Assembly: GCA_033782935.1 (NCBI GenBank) | Contig: JAWQEG010000506.1 | Location: forward strand, 248,001-312,000 | DNA from: Petrolisthes cinctipes | Lineage: Eukaryota; Arthropoda; Malacostraca; Decapoda; Porcellanidae | DNA length: 64,000 nucleotides | Direction of reading: 5' to 3' | In this document: piece by piece, positions 1 through 13,439 of the stretch | How positions within the stretch are numbered: position 1 is the first letter of the stretch | Layout of the letters: every line of letters begins with the position of its first letter | Position numbers and translations under genes: made by a program | Notes under the pieces: model-generated | Told to the model about the DNA's origin: nothing | Database searches by the model: none | The model's input: only the letters and a program-made list of their open reading frames with translations

Positions 1-2137
1 GGACCCAAAAATATCGAATTTTCGGGTGTTTTGAGCCTGAATTTGAGATATAAACAGGTACAGAAGATGCATGCACATATCGAATTTGGGCACCGACAAT
101 ATCGATTTTTAGCATGTCTTGGGACTATATTTGGAAAATATTCTAGCACTAAATAGGCATGTACAGATCGCTTCTTGGACCCAAAAATAGCGAATTTTCG
201 GGTGTTTTGAGCCTGAATTTGGGATATAAACGGGTACAGAAGATTCATAAACATATTGACTTTGGGCACCTAAAATATTGATTTTCATTATGTTTTGGGC
301 CTGTATTTTAAAAATACTCTAACACTGAGTAGACATGTACAGATAGCTTCTGGGACCCAAAAATATCGAATTTTCGGTTGTTTTGAGACTGAATTTAAGA
401 TATAAACGGGTACAGAAGATGCATGCACATATCTTCTTTGTGCACCTAAAATATCGATATTTAGCATGATTTGGGCCTATATTTTGAAAATATTCTAGCA
501 CTAAGTAGGCATGTATAGATCGCTTCTGGGACCCAAAAATATCGAATTTTCGGTTGTTATGAGCCTGAATTTGCGATATAAACGGGTACAGAAGATGCAT
601 GCACATATCGAATTTGAACACCTAAAATATCGATTTTTAGCATGTTTTGGGCCTATATTTTTAAAATATTCTAGCACTAAGTAGGCATGTATAGATCGAT
701 TCTGGGACCCAAAAATATCGAATTTTCGGGTGTTATGAGCCTGAATTTGAGATATAAACAGGTACAGAAGATGCATGCACATATCGACTTTGGGCACCTA
801 CAATATCGATTTTTAGCATGTTAGGGACTTTATTTTTAAAATGTTCTAGCACTGAATAGGCATGTACAGATCGCTTTTGGGACCCAAAAATATCGAATTT
901 TCGGGTGTTTTGAGCCTGAATTTGGGATATAAACGAGTACAGAAGATTCTTAAACATATTGACTTTGGGCACCTAAAATATCCATTTTCATTATGTTTTG
1001 GGCCTGTATTTTAAAAATACTCTAACACTGAGTAGGCATGTACAGATCGCTTCTGGGACCCAAAAATATCGAATTTTCGGTTGTTTTGAGACTGAATTTG
1101 AGATATAAACAGGTACAGAAGATGCATGCATATATCGACTTTGGGGACTTAAAATATCGATATTAAGCCATGTTTTGCCCTGTATTTTGAAAATACTCTA
1201 TCACGGAGTAGACATGTACAGATCGCTTTTGGGACCCAAAGATATCGAATTTTCGTGTGTTTTGAGCCTGAATTTGAGATATAAACGGGTACAGAAGATG
1301 CATACACATATTGACTTTGGGCACCTAAAATATCGATTTTTAGCATGTTTTGGGCCTGTAATTTGAAAATACTCTAACACGGAGTAGGCATGTACAGATC
1401 GATTCTGGGACCCAATAATATCGAATTTTCGGGTGTTTTGAGACTGAATTTGAGATATAAACAGGTACAGAAGATGCATGCACATATCGACTTTGGGCAC
1501 CTACAATATCGATTTTTAGCATGTTTTTGGACTATATTTTGAAAATATTCTAGCACTGAATAGGTATGTACAAATCGCTTCTGGGACCCAAAAATATCGA
1601 ATTTTCGGGTGTTTTGAGATTGAATTTGGAATATAAACGGGTACAGAAGATTCATAAACATATTGACTTTGGGCACCTAAAATATCGATTTTCATTATGT
1701 TTTGGGCCTGTATTTTGAAAATACTCTAACACTGAGTAGGCATGTACAGATCGCTTCTGGGACCCAAAAATATCGAATTTTCGGTTGTTTTGAGACTGAA
1801 TTTGAGATATAAACGAGTACAGAAGATGCATGCACATATCGACTTAGGGCACCTAAAATAACGATATCTAGCATGTTTTGGGCCTATATTTTGAAAATAT
1901 TCTAGCACTAAGTAGGCATGTACAGAACGCTTCTGAGACCCAAAAATATCTAATTTTCGGTTGTTTTGAGACTAAATTTGAGATATAAACAGGTACAGAA
2001 GATGCATTCATATATCGACTTTGGGCACCTAAAATATCGATATTAAGCCATGTTTTGCGTTGTATTTTGAAAATACTCTATCACGGAGTAGACATGTACA
2101 GATCGATTCTGGGACTTAAAAATATCGAATTTTCGGT

Positions 2138-4950
2138 TGTTTTGAGCCTGAATTTGAGATATAAACGGGTACAGAAGATGCATGCACATATCGACTTTGG
2201 GCACCTAAAATATCGATATTTAGCATGTTTGGGGCCTATATTTTGAAAATATTCTAGCACTGAGTAGGCAAGTACAGATCGTCTTTGGGACTCAAAAATA
2301 TCGAATTTTCAAGTGTTTTGAGCCTGAATTTGAGATATAAACGGGTACAGAAGATGCATACACATATTGACTTTGGGCACCTAAAATATCGATTTTCAGC
2401 ACGTTTTGGGCCCGTATTTTGAAAATACTCTAACACGGAGTAGGCATGTACAGATTGATTCTGGGACCCAAAAATATCGAATTTTTGGGTGTTTTGAGCC
2501 TGAATTTGAGATATAAACGGGTACAGAAGATGCATACACATATTGACTTTGGGCACCTAAAATATCGATTTTCAGCATGTTTTGGAACTGTAATTTGAAA
2601 ATACTCTAACACGGAGTAGGCATGTACAGATCGCTTCTGGGACCCAAAAATATCGAATTTTCGGTTGTTTTGAGACTGAATTTGAGATATAAACAGGTAC
2701 AGAAGATGCATGTACATATCGACTTTGGGCACCTACAATATCGATTTTTAGCATGTTTTGGGACTTTATTTTTAAAATATTCTAGCACTGAATAGGCATG
2801 TACAGATCGCTTCTGGGACCCAAAATATCGAATTTTGGGTGTTTTGAGCCTGAATTTGGGATATAAACGGGTACAGAAGATTCTTAAACATATTGACTTT
2901 GGGCACCTAAAATATCCATTTTCATTATGTTTTGGGCCTGTATTTTAAAAATACTCTAACACTGAGTAGGCATGTACAGATCGCTTCTGGGACCCAAAAA
3001 TATCGAATTTTCGGTTGTTATGAGACTGAATTTGAGATATAAACGAGTACAGAAGATGCATGCACATATCGACTTTGTGCACCTAAAATATCGATATTTA
3101 GCATGTTTTGGGCCTATATTTTGAAAATATTCTAGCACTAAGTAGGCATGTAGAGATCGCTTCTGGGACCCAAAAACATCGAATTTTCGGTTGTTTTGAG
3201 CCTGAATTTGAGATATAAACGGGTAAAGAAGATGCATACACATATTAAGTTTGGGCACCTAAAATATCGATATTTAGCATTTTTTGTGCCTATATTCTGA
3301 AAATATTCTAGCACTAAGTAGGCATGTAGAGATCGCTTCTGGGACCCAAAAATATCGAATTTTCGGGTGTTTTGAGCCTGAAATTGAGATATAAACGGGT
3401 ACAGAAGATGCATACACATATTGACTTTGGGCACCTAAAATATCGATTTTTAGCATGTTTTGGGCCTATATTTTTAAAATACTCTAACACTGAGTAGGCA
3501 TTTACAGATCGTTTCTGGGACCCAAAAATATCGAATTTTCGGTTGTTTTGAGACTGAATTTGGGATATAAACGGGTACAGAAGATCCATGCACATATCGA
3601 CTTTGGGCACCTAAAATATCGATATTTAGCATGTTTTTGGGCCTATATTTTGAAAATATTCTAGCACTAAGTAGGCATGTAGAGATCGCTTCTGGGACCC
3701 AAAATATCGAATTTTCGGGTGTTTTGAGCCTGAATTTGAGATATAAACGGGTACAGAAGATGCATACACATATTGACTTTGGGCACCTAAAATATCGATT
3801 TTCAGCACGTTTTGGGCCTGTATTTTGAAAATACTCTAACACGAAGTAGGCATGTACAGATTGATTCTGGGACCAAAAAATATCGAATTTTTGTGTGTTT
3901 TGAGCCTGAATTTGAGATATAAACGGGTATAGAAGATGCATACACCTATTGACTTTGGGCACCTAAAATATCGATTTTCAGCATGTTTTGGGCCTGTAAT
4001 TTGAAAATACTCTAACACTGAGTAGACATGTACAGATCGCTTCTGGGACCCAAAAATATCGAATTTTCGGTTGTTTTGAGACTGAATTTGAGATATAAAC
4101 AGGTACAGAAGATGCATGCATATATCGACTTTGAGCACCTACAATATCGATTTTTAGCATGTTTTGGGACTTTATTTTTAAAATATTCTAGCACTGAATA
4201 GGCATGTACAGATCGCTTCTGGGACCCAAAAATATCGAATTTTCGGGTGTTTTCAGCCTGAATTTGAGATATAAACGGGTACAATAGATGCATACACATA
4301 TTGACTTTGGGCACCTAAAATATCAATTTTCAGCATGGTTTAGGCCTGTAATTTGAAAATACTCAAACTCGGAGTAGGCATGTACAGATCGATTCTGGGA
4401 CCCAAAAATATCGAATTTTCGGGTGTTTTGAGCCTGAATTTGAGATATAAACAGGTACAGAAGATGCATGTACATATCGACTTTGGGCACCTACAATATC
4501 GATTTTTAGCATGTTTTGGGACTTTATTTTTAAAATATTCTAGCACTGAATAGGCATGTACAGATCGCTTCTGGGACCCAAAATATCGAATTTTCGCGTG
4601 TTTTGAGCCTGAATTTGGGATATAAACGGGTACAGAAGATTCTTAAACATATTGACTTTGGGCACCTAAAATATCGATTTTCATTATGTTTTGGGCCTGT
4701 ATTTTAAAAATACTCTAACACTGAGTAGACATGTACAGATCGCTTCTGGGACCCAAAAATATCGAATTTTCGGTTGTTTTGAGACTGAATTTGAGATATA
4801 AACGAGTACAGAAGATGCATGCACATATCGACTTTGGGCACCTAAAATATCGATATTTAGCATGTTTTGGGCCTATATTTTGAAAATATTCTAGCACTAA
4901 GTAGGCATGTAGAGATCGCTTCTGGGACCCAAAAATCTCGAATTTTCGGG
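2138..4950. repeat. 16-monomer block, copy A (2,813 bp)
   Basis: This segment is repeated immediately downstream at 4,951-7,763 with a constant offset of 2,813 bp, three bases short of 16 x 176. Private markers in order include GGCAAGTACAG near 2,268, GGGCCCGTATTTTG near 2,408, AATATCGAATTTTGGGTG near 2,825 (deletion), CAAAAACATCG near 3,171, GGCATTTACAG near 3,498, GGTATAGAAG near 3,926 and AAAAATCTCG near 4,931. The match runs through 5,083/7,896, where GCAAGT becomes GCATGT. Confidence 0.9.
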
Positions 4951-7763
4951 TGTTTTGAGCCTGAATTTGAGATATAAACGGGTACAGAAGATGCATGCAC
5001 ATATCGACTTTGGGCACCTAAAATATCGATATTTAGCATGTTTGGGGCCTATATTTTGAAAATATTCTAGCACTGAGTAGGCAAGTACAGATCGTCTTTG
5101 GGACTCAAAAATATCGAATTTTCAAGTGTTTTGAGCCTGAATTTGAGATATAAACGGGTACAGAAGATGCATACACATATTGACTTTGGGCACCTAAAAT
5201 ATCGATTTTCAGCACGTTTTGGGCCCGTATTTTGAAAATACTCTAACACGGAGTAGGCATGTACAGATTGATTCTGGGACCCAAAAATATCGAATTTTTG
5301 GGTGTTTTGAGCCTGAATTTGAGATATAAACGGGTACAGAAGATGCATACACATATTGACTTTGGGCACCTAAAATATCGATTTTCAGCATGTTTTGGAA
5401 CTGTAATTTGAAAATACTCTAACACGGAGTAGGCATGTACAGATCGCTTCTGGGACCCAAAAATATCGAATTTTCGGTTGTTTTGAGACTGAATTTGAGA
5501 TATAAACAGGTACAGAAGATGCATGTACATATCGACTTTGGGCACCTACAATATCGATTTTTAGCATGTTTTGGGACTTTATTTTTAAAATATTCTAGCA
5601 CTGAATAGGCATGTACAGATCGCTTCTGGGACCCAAAATATCGAATTTTGGGTGTTTTGAGCCTGAATTTGGGATATAAACGGGTACAGAAGATTCTTAA
5701 ACATATTGACTTTGGGCACCTAAAATATCCATTTTCATTATGTTTTGGGCCTGTATTTTAAAAATACTCTAACACTGAGTAGGCATGTACAGATCGCTTC
5801 TGGGACCCAAAAATATCGAATTTTCGGTTGTTATGAGACTGAATTTGAGATATAAACGAGTACAGAAGATGCATGCACATATCGACTTTGTGCACCTAAA
5901 ATATCGATATTTAGCATGTTTTGGGCCTATATTTTGAAAATATTCTAGCACTAAGTAGGCATGTAGAGATCGCTTCTGGGACCCAAAAACATCGAATTTT
6001 CGGTTGTTTTGAGCCTGAATTTGAGATATAAACGGGTAAAGAAGATGCATACACATATTAAGTTTGGGCACCTAAAATATCGATATTTAGCATTTTTTGT
6101 GCCTATATTCTGAAAATATTCTAGCACTAAGTAGGCATGTAGAGATCGCTTCTGGGACCCAAAAATATCGAATTTTCGGGTGTTTTGAGCCTGAAATTGA
6201 GATATAAACGGGTACAGAAGATGCATACACATATTGACTTTGGGCACCTAAAATATCGATTTTTAGCATGTTTTGGGCCTATATTTTTAAAATACTCTAA
6301 CACTGAGTAGGCATTTACAGATCGTTTCTGGGACCCAAAAATATCGAATTTTCGGTTGTTTTGAGACTGAATTTGGGATATAAACGGGTACAGAAGATCC
6401 ATGCACATATCGACTTTGGGCACCTAAAATATCGATATTTAGCATGTTTTTGGGCCTATATTTTGAAAATATTCTAGCACTAAGTAGGCATGTAGAGATC
6501 GCTTCTGGGACCCAAAATATCGAATTTTCGGGTGTTTTGAGCCTGAATTTGAGATATAAACGGGTACAGAAGATGCATACACATATTGACTTTGGGCACC
6601 TAAAATATCGATTTTCAGCACGTTTTGGGCCTGTATTTTGAAAATACTCTAACACGAAGTAGGCATGTACAGATTGATTCTGGGACCAAAAAATATCGAA
6701 TTTTTGTGTGTTTTGAGCCTGAATTTGAGATATAAACGGGTATAGAAGATGCATACACCTATTGACTTTGGGCACCTAAAATATCGATTTTCAGCATGTT
6801 TTGGGCCTGTAATTTGAAAATACTCTAACACTGAGTAGACATGTACAGATCGCTTCTGGGACCCAAAAATATCGAATTTTCGGTTGTTTTGAGACTGAAT
6901 TTGAGATATAAACAGGTACAGAAGATGCATGCATATATCGACTTTGAGCACCTACAATATCGATTTTTAGCATGTTTTGGGACTTTATTTTTAAAATATT
7001 CTAGCACTGAATAGGCATGTACAGATCGCTTCTGGGACCCAAAAATATCGAATTTTCGGGTGTTTTCAGCCTGAATTTGAGATATAAACGGGTACAATAG
7101 ATGCATACACATATTGACTTTGGGCACCTAAAATATCAATTTTCAGCATGGTTTAGGCCTGTAATTTGAAAATACTCAAACTCGGAGTAGGCATGTACAG
7201 ATCGATTCTGGGACCCAAAAATATCGAATTTTCGGGTGTTTTGAGCCTGAATTTGAGATATAAACAGGTACAGAAGATGCATGTACATATCGACTTTGGG
7301 CACCTACAATATCGATTTTTAGCATGTTTTGGGACTTTATTTTTAAAATATTCTAGCACTGAATAGGCATGTACAGATCGCTTCTGGGACCCAAAATATC
7401 GAATTTTCGCGTGTTTTGAGCCTGAATTTGGGATATAAACGGGTACAGAAGATTCTTAAACATATTGACTTTGGGCACCTAAAATATCGATTTTCATTAT
7501 GTTTTGGGCCTGTATTTTAAAAATACTCTAACACTGAGTAGACATGTACAGATCGCTTCTGGGACCCAAAAATATCGAATTTTCGGTTGTTTTGAGACTG
7601 AATTTGAGATATAAACGAATACAGAAGATGCATGCACATATCGACTTTGGGCACCTAAAATATCGATATTTAGCATGTTTTGGGCCTATATTTTGAAAAT
7701 ATTCTAGCACTAAGTAGGCATGTAGAGATCGCTTCTGGGACCCAAAAATCTCGAATTTTCGGG
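4951..7763. repeat. 16-monomer block, copy B (2,813 bp)
   Basis: Tandem copy of the block at 2,138-4,950. All the private markers recur at +2,813. In the stretches I compared, the only difference found is G at 4,806 against A at 7,619 (CGAGTAC versus CGAATAC). The comparison covered most but not every base. Such near-identity over 2.8 kb means either a very recent duplication or continuing conversion. An assembly duplication is also possible and should be excluded with read depth. Confidence 0.9.
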
Positions 7764-7879
7764 TGTTTTGAGCCTGAATTTGAGATATAAACGGGTACAG
7801 AAGATGCATGCACATATCGACTTTGGGCACCTAAAATATCGATATTTAGCATGTTTGGGGCCTATATTTTGAAAATATT

Positions 7880-9600
7880 CTAGCACTGAGTAGGCATGTA
7901 CAGATCGTCATTGGAACGCAAAAATATCAAATTTTCAAGTGTTTTGACCCTGAATTTGAGATATAAACGGGTAAAGAAGATGCATACACATATTAAGTTT
8001 GGGCACCTAAAATATCGATATTTAGCATTTTTTGGGCCTATATTCTGAAAATATTCTAGCACTAAGTAGGCATGTAGAGATCGCTTCTGGGACCCAAAAA
8101 TATCGAATTTTCGTGTGTTTTGAGCCTGAAATTGAGAATTAAACGGGTACAGGAGATGCATACACATATTGACTTTGGGCACCTAAAATATCAATTTTCA
8201 ACATGTTTTAGGCCTGTAATTTGAAAATACTCAAACTCGGAGTAGGCATGTACAGATCGATTCTGGGACCCAAAAATATCGAATTTTCGGGTGTTTTGAG
8301 CCTGAATTTGAGATATAAACAGGTACAGAAGATGCATGCACATATCGAATTTGGGCACCTACAATATCGATTTTTAGCATGTCTTGGGACTATATTTGGA
8401 AAATATTCTAGCACTAAATCGGCATGTACAGATCGCTTCTGGGACCCAAAAATAGCGAATTTTCGGGTGTTTTGAGCCTGTTTTTGGGATATAAACGGGT
8501 ACAGAAGATTCATAAACATATTGACTTTGGGCACCTAAAATATCGATTTTCATTATGTTTTGGGCCTGTATTATAAAAATACTCTAACACTGAGTAGACA
8601 TGTACAGATCGCTTCTGGGACCCAAAAATATCGAATTTTCGGTTGTTTTGAGACTGAATTTAAGATATAAACGGGTACAGAAGATGCATGCACATATCGA
8701 CTTTGTGCACCTAAAATATCGATATTTAGCATGTTTTCGGCCTATATTTTGAAAATATTCTAGCACTAAGTAGGCATGTATAGATCGCTTCTGGGACCCA
8801 AAAATATCGAATTTTCGGTTGTTTTGAGACTGAATTTGAGATATAAACAGGTACAGAAGATGCATGCATATATCGACTTTGGGCACCTACAATATCGATT
8901 TTTAGCATGTTTTGGGACTTTATTTTTAAAATATTCTAGCACTGAATAGGCATGTACAGATCGCTTCTGGGACCCAAAAATATCGAATTTTCGGGTGTTC
9001 TGAGCCAGAATTTCGGATATAAAGGGGTACAGAAGATTCATAAACATAATGACTTTGGGCACCTAAATTATCGATTTTCATTATGTTTTGGGCCTGTATT
9101 TTGAAAATACTCTATCACGGAGTAGGCATGTACAGATTCCCTCTGGGACCCAAAAATATCGAATTTTCGGGTGTTTTGAGCCTAAATTTGAGATATAAAC
9201 AGGTACAGATGATGCATGCACATATCGAATTTGGGCACATACAATATAGATTTTTAGCATGTCTTGGGACTATATCTTGAAAATATTCTAGCACTAAATA
9301 GGCATGTACAGATCGCTTCTGGGACCCAAAAAAAGCGAATTTTCGGGTGTTTTGAGCCTGAATTTGGGATATAAACGGGTACAGAAGATTTATAAACATA
9401 TTGACTTTGGGCACCTAAAATATCCATTGTCATTATGTTTTGGGCCTGTAATTTTAAAAATACTCTAACACTGAGTAGGCATGTACAGATCGCTTCTGGG
9501 ACCCAAAAATATCGAATTTTCGGTTGTTTTGAGACTGAATTTGAGATATAAACGGGTACAGAAGATGCATGCACATATCGACTTTGGGCACCTAAAATAT
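7880..9600. repeat. Single-copy monomer run after block B, left macro-copy
   Basis: Distinctive variants here are TTGGAACGCAAAAATATC near 7,911, TTGACCCTGAATTTG near 7,944, GAGAATTAAACGGG near 8,134, AAATCGGCATG near 8,416, TGTTCTGAGCCAG near 8,996, GATATAAAGGGG near 9,017 and CCCAAAAAAAGCG near 9,327. The same series occurs at 19,490-21,200 (offset 11,610) and 23,186-24,900. The monomers are not repeated within the left copy, so this is the least amplified part of domain I. Confidence 0.85.
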
Positions 9601-11310
9601 CGATATTTAGCATGTTTTGGGCCTATATTTTGAAAATATTCTAGCACTAAGTAGGCATGTAGAGATCGCTTCTGGGACCCAAAATATCGAATTTTCTTGT
9701 GTTTTGAGCCTGAATTTGAGATATAAACGGGTACAGAAGATGCATACACATATTGACTTTGGGCACCTAAAATATCGATTTTCAGCACGTTTTGGGCCTG
9801 TATCTTGAAAATACTTTAACACGGAGTAGGCATGTACAGATCGCTTCTGGGACCCAAAAATATCGAATTTTCGGTTGTTTTGAGACTGAATTTGAGATAT
9901 AAACGGGTACAGAAGATGCATGCACATATCGACTTTGGGCACATAAAATATCGACATTTAACATGTTTTGGGCCTATATTTTGAAAATATTCTAGCACTA
10001 AGTAGGCATGTAGAGATCGCTTCTGGGACCCAAAAATATCGAATTTTCGGTTGATTTGAGACTGAATTTGAGATATAATCAGGTACAGAAGATGCATGCA
10101 TATATCGACTTTGGGGACCTAAAACATCGATATTAAGCCACGTTTTGCCCTGTATTTTGAAAATACTCTATCACGGAATAGGCATGTACAGATCGCTTTT
10201 GGGACCCAAAAATATCGAATTTTCGGGTGTTTTAAGCCTGAATTTGAGATATAAACGGGTACAGAAGATGCATGCACATATCGACTTTGGGCACCTAAAA
10301 TATCGATATTTAGCATGTTTTGGGCCTATATTTTGAAAATATTCTAGCACTAAGTAGGCATGTAGAGATCGCTTCTGGGACCTAAAATATCGAATTTTCG
10401 GGTGTTTTGAGCCTGAATTTGAGATATAAACGGGTACAGAAGATGCATACACATATTGACTTTGGGCACCTAAAATATCGATTTTCAGCACGTTTTGGGC
10501 CTGTATCTTGAAAATACTCTAACACGGAGTAGGCATGTACAGATCGCTTCTGGGACCCAAAAATATCGAATTTTCGGTTGTTTTGAGACTGAATTTGAGA
10601 TATAAACGGGTACAGAAGATGCATGCACATATCGACTTTGGGCACATAAAATATCGACATTTAACATGTTTTGGGCCTATATTTTGAAAATATTCTAGCA
10701 CTAAGTAGGCATGTAGAGATCGCTTCTGGGACCCAAAAATATCGAATTTTCGGTTGTTTTGAGACTGAATTTGAGATATAATCAGGTACAGAAGATGCAT
10801 GCATATATCGACTTTGGGGACCTAAAATATCGATATTAAGCCATGTTTTGCCCTGTATTTTGAAAATACTCTATCACGGAATAGGCATGTACAGATCGCT
10901 TTTGGGACCCAAAAATATCGAATTTTCGGGTGTTTTAAGCCTGAATTTGAGATATAAACGGGTACAGAAGATGCATGCACATATCGACTTTGGGCACCTA
11001 AAATATCGATATTTAGCATGTTTTGGGCCTATATTTTGAAAATATTCTAGCACTAAGTAGGCATGTAGAGATCGCTTCTGGGACCCAAAATATCGAATTT
11101 TCGGGTGTTTTGAGCCTGAATTTGAGATATAAACGGGTACAGAAGATGCATACACATATTGACTTTGGGCACCTAAAATATCGATTTTCAGCACGTTTTG
11201 GGCCTGTATCTTGAAAATACTCTAACACGGAGTAGGCATGTACATATCGCTTCTGGGACCCAAAAATATCGAATTTTCGGTTGTTTTGAGACTGAATTTG
11301 AGATATAAAC
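9600..11310. repeat. 4-monomer (703-bp) higher-order repeat, about 2.4 copies
   Basis: Two complete copies (about 9,600-10,302 and 10,303-11,005) and a partial third (about 11,006-11,310) share a 703-bp offset. The unit contains, in order, a monomer with GACCCAAAATATC (one A short), a CAGCACG monomer with GTATCTTGAAAATAC, a GACATTTAACATG monomer, and a monomer with GATATAATCAGG. The one-base deletion explains why the unit is 703 bp rather than 704. The same array is present at about 25,258-26,968. Confidence 0.85.
10532..10707. repeat. Representative monomer, GACATTTAACATG subfamily
   Basis: This 176-bp unit reads GGGCACATAAAATATCGACATTTAACATG, abbreviated here by its landmarks GGGCACATAAAATATC and GACATTTAACATG. 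It occurs only within the 4-monomer (703-bp) repeats of domain I and their copies, near 9,940, 10,640, 21,200, 24,895, 25,600 and 26,300. It is therefore a local marker for that amplified block. Confidence 0.8.
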
Positions 11311-12065
11311 AGGTACAGAAGATGCACGCATATATCGACTTTGGGAACCTAAAATATCGATTTTAAGCCATGTTTTGCCCTGTATTTTGAAAATACTCTA
11401 TCACGGAGTAGGCATGTACAGATCGCTTTTGGGACCCAAAAATATCGAATTTTTGAGTGTTTTGAGCCTGAATTTGAGATATAAACGGGTACAGAAGATG
11501 CATTCACACATCGACTTTGGGCACCTAAAATATCGATATTTAGCATGTTTGGGGCCTATATTTTGAAAATATTCTAGCACTGAATAGGCATGTACAGATC
11601 GCTTCTGGGACCCAAAAATATCGAATTTTCGGGTGTTTTGAGCCTGAATTTGAGATATAAACGGGTACAGAAGATGCATACACATATTGACTTTGGGCAC
11701 CTAAAATATCGATTTTCAGCACGTTTTGGGCCTGTATCTTGAAAATACTCTAACACGGATTAGGCATGTACATATCGCTTCTGGGACCCAAAAATATCGA
11801 ATTTTCGGTTGTTTTGAGACTGAATTTGAGATATAAACAGGTACAGAAGATGCACGCATATATCGACTTTGGGAACCTAAAATATCGATTTTAAGCCATG
11901 TTTTGCCCTGTATTTTGAAAATACTCTATCACGGAGTAGGCATGTACAGATCGCTTTTGGGACCCAGAAATATCGAATTTTTGAGTGTTTTGAGCCTGAA
12001 TTTGAGATATAAACGGGTACAGAAGATGCATTCACACATCGACTTTGGGCACCTAAAATATCGAT
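11180..12065. repeat. 3-monomer (528-bp) higher-order repeat
   Basis: A 528-bp offset links about 11,180-11,537 with about 11,708-12,065. Markers are GTACATATCGC near 11,240 and 11,768, GATGCACGCATATATC near 11,320 and 11,848, GGGAACCTAAAATATC near 11,343 and 11,871, and TTTTTGAGTG near 11,450 and 11,978. A single G-to-T change (GGAGTAGG to GGATTAGG near 11,760) is private to this copy. The corresponding right-hand array is at about 26,840-27,723. Confidence 0.85.
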
Positions 12066-12642
12066 TTTCATTATGTTTTGGGCCTGTAATTTGAAAATAC
12101 TCTAACACGGAGTAGGCATGTACAGATCGATTCTGGGACCCAAAAATATCGAATTTTCAGGTGTTTTGAGACTGAATTTGAGATATAAACAGGTACAGAA
12201 GATGCATGCACATATCGACTTTGGGCACCTACAATATCGATTTTTAGCATGTTTTTGTACTATATTTTGAAAATATTCTAGCACTAACTAGGCATGTAGA
12301 GATAGCTTCTGGGGCCCAAAAATATCGAATTTTCGGTTGTTTTGAGACTGAATTTGAGATATAAACAGGTACAGAAGATGCATGCATATATCGACTTTGG
12401 GCACCTAAAATATCGATATTAAGCCATGTTTTGCCCTGTATTTTGAAAATACTCTATCACGGAGTAGACATGTACAGATCGCTTTTAGGATCCAAAAATA
12501 TCGAATTTTCGGGTGTTTTGAGCCTGAATTTGAGATATAAACGGGTACAGAAGATGCATGCACATATCGACTTTGGGCACCTAAAATACCGATATTTAGC
12601 ATGTTTGGGGCCTATATTTTGAAAATATTCTAGCACTGAGTA

Positions 12643-12818
12643 GGCATGTACAGATCGTCTTTGGGACGCAAAAATATCGAATTTTCGGGTGTTTTGAGCC
12701 TGAATTTGAGATATAAACGGGTAAAGAAGATGCATACACATATTAAGTTTGGGCACCTAAAATATCGATATTTAGCATTTTTTGGGCCTATATTCTGAAA
12801 ATATTCTAGCACTAAGTA
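12643..12818. repeat. Representative monomer, TTAAGTTTGGGC subfamily
   Basis: This 176-bp unit reads GGGTAAAGAAGATGCATAC, ACATATTAAGTTTGGGCACC and AGCATTTTTTGGGCC with CTATATTCTGAAAATATTC. The next monomer usually begins GGCATGTAGAGATCGCTTC rather than GTACAGATCG. It occurs in all domains, including near 3,230, 7,990, 17,660, 29,450, 35,250, 42,110, 50,150 and 63,350. A sub-branch in domain II reads GATTTAAAAGGGTAAAG and AGCATTTTTTGGCCC and carries a 4-bp insertion upstream. Confidence 0.85.
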
Positions 12819-13439
12819 GGCATGTAGAGATCGCTTCTGGGACCCAAAAATATCGAATTTTCGTGTGTTTTGAGCCTGAATTTGAGATATAAACGGGTAC
12901 AGAAGATGCATGCACATATTGACTTTGGGCACCTAAAATATCGATTTTCAGCATGTTTTAGGCCTTTAATTTGAAAATACTCAAACTCGGAGAAGGCATG
13001 TACAGATCGATTCAGGGACCCAAAAATATCGAATTTTCGGGTGTTTTGAGCCTGAATTTGAGATATAAACAGGTACAGAAGATGCATGCACATATCGAAT
13101 TTGGGCACCGACAATATCGATTTTTAGCATGTCTTGGGACTATATTTGGAAAATATTCTAGCACTAAATAGGCATGTACAGATCGCTTCTTGGACCCAAA
13201 AATAGCGAATTTTCGGGTGTTTTGAGCCTGAATTTGGGATATAAACGGGTAAAGAAAATTCATAAACATATTGACTTTGGGCACCTAAAATATTGATTTT
13301 CATTATGTTTTGGGCCTGTATTTTAAAAATACTCTAACACTGAGTAGACATGTACAGATAGCTTCTGGGACCCAAAAATATCGAATTTTCGGTTGTTTTG
13401 AGACTGAATTTAAGATATAAACGGGTACAGAAGATGCAT

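Larger units (their letters stand above)
1..13015. repeat. Left copy of the ~13-kb macro-repeat (domain I)
   Basis: Base 1 (GGACCCAAAAATATCGAATT) is matched at 13,016, and rare variants follow in the same order in both copies: GGGCACCGACAATATCG (near 90 and 13,105), GCTTCTTGGACCC (near 171 and 13,186), AATAGCGAATTTTCGGG (near 186 and 13,201), and GAATTTGAACACC (near 610 and 13,625). The left copy then contains a private 2,813-bp tandem duplication (2,138-7,763). It is followed by single-copy blocks (about 7.9-9.6 kb), then the 703-bp and 528-bp repeats (9.6-12.07 kb), then a short bridge to 13,015. The start of this copy lies upstream of the window. Confidence 0.8.

Noticed and set aside
26..50. 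ATCGAATTTTCGGG in each monomer as a CENP-B box (core TTCG-N4-A-N2-CGGG).
   Set aside because: The segment between CG and CGGG is 6 bases rather than 7 and lacks the fixed central A; the leading TT is AT. The one monomer with an extra T (near 63,115) restores the spacing but still lacks the A.
68..84. GATATAAACGGG as a TATA-type promoter element in each monomer.
   Set aside because: AT-rich words like this are expected in 39% G+C repeats. There is no gene to drive, and the motif drifts freely (GATATAATC, GATTTAAAAG, AATATAAAAAC).
147..162. Inverted repeats such as TTTTGGGACCCAAAA and ATATTTTGAAAATAT as transposon terminal repeats or rho-independent terminators.
   Set aside because: They occur in nearly every monomer at fixed positions, without target-site duplications, transposase or adjacent genes. 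They are part of the satellite consensus.
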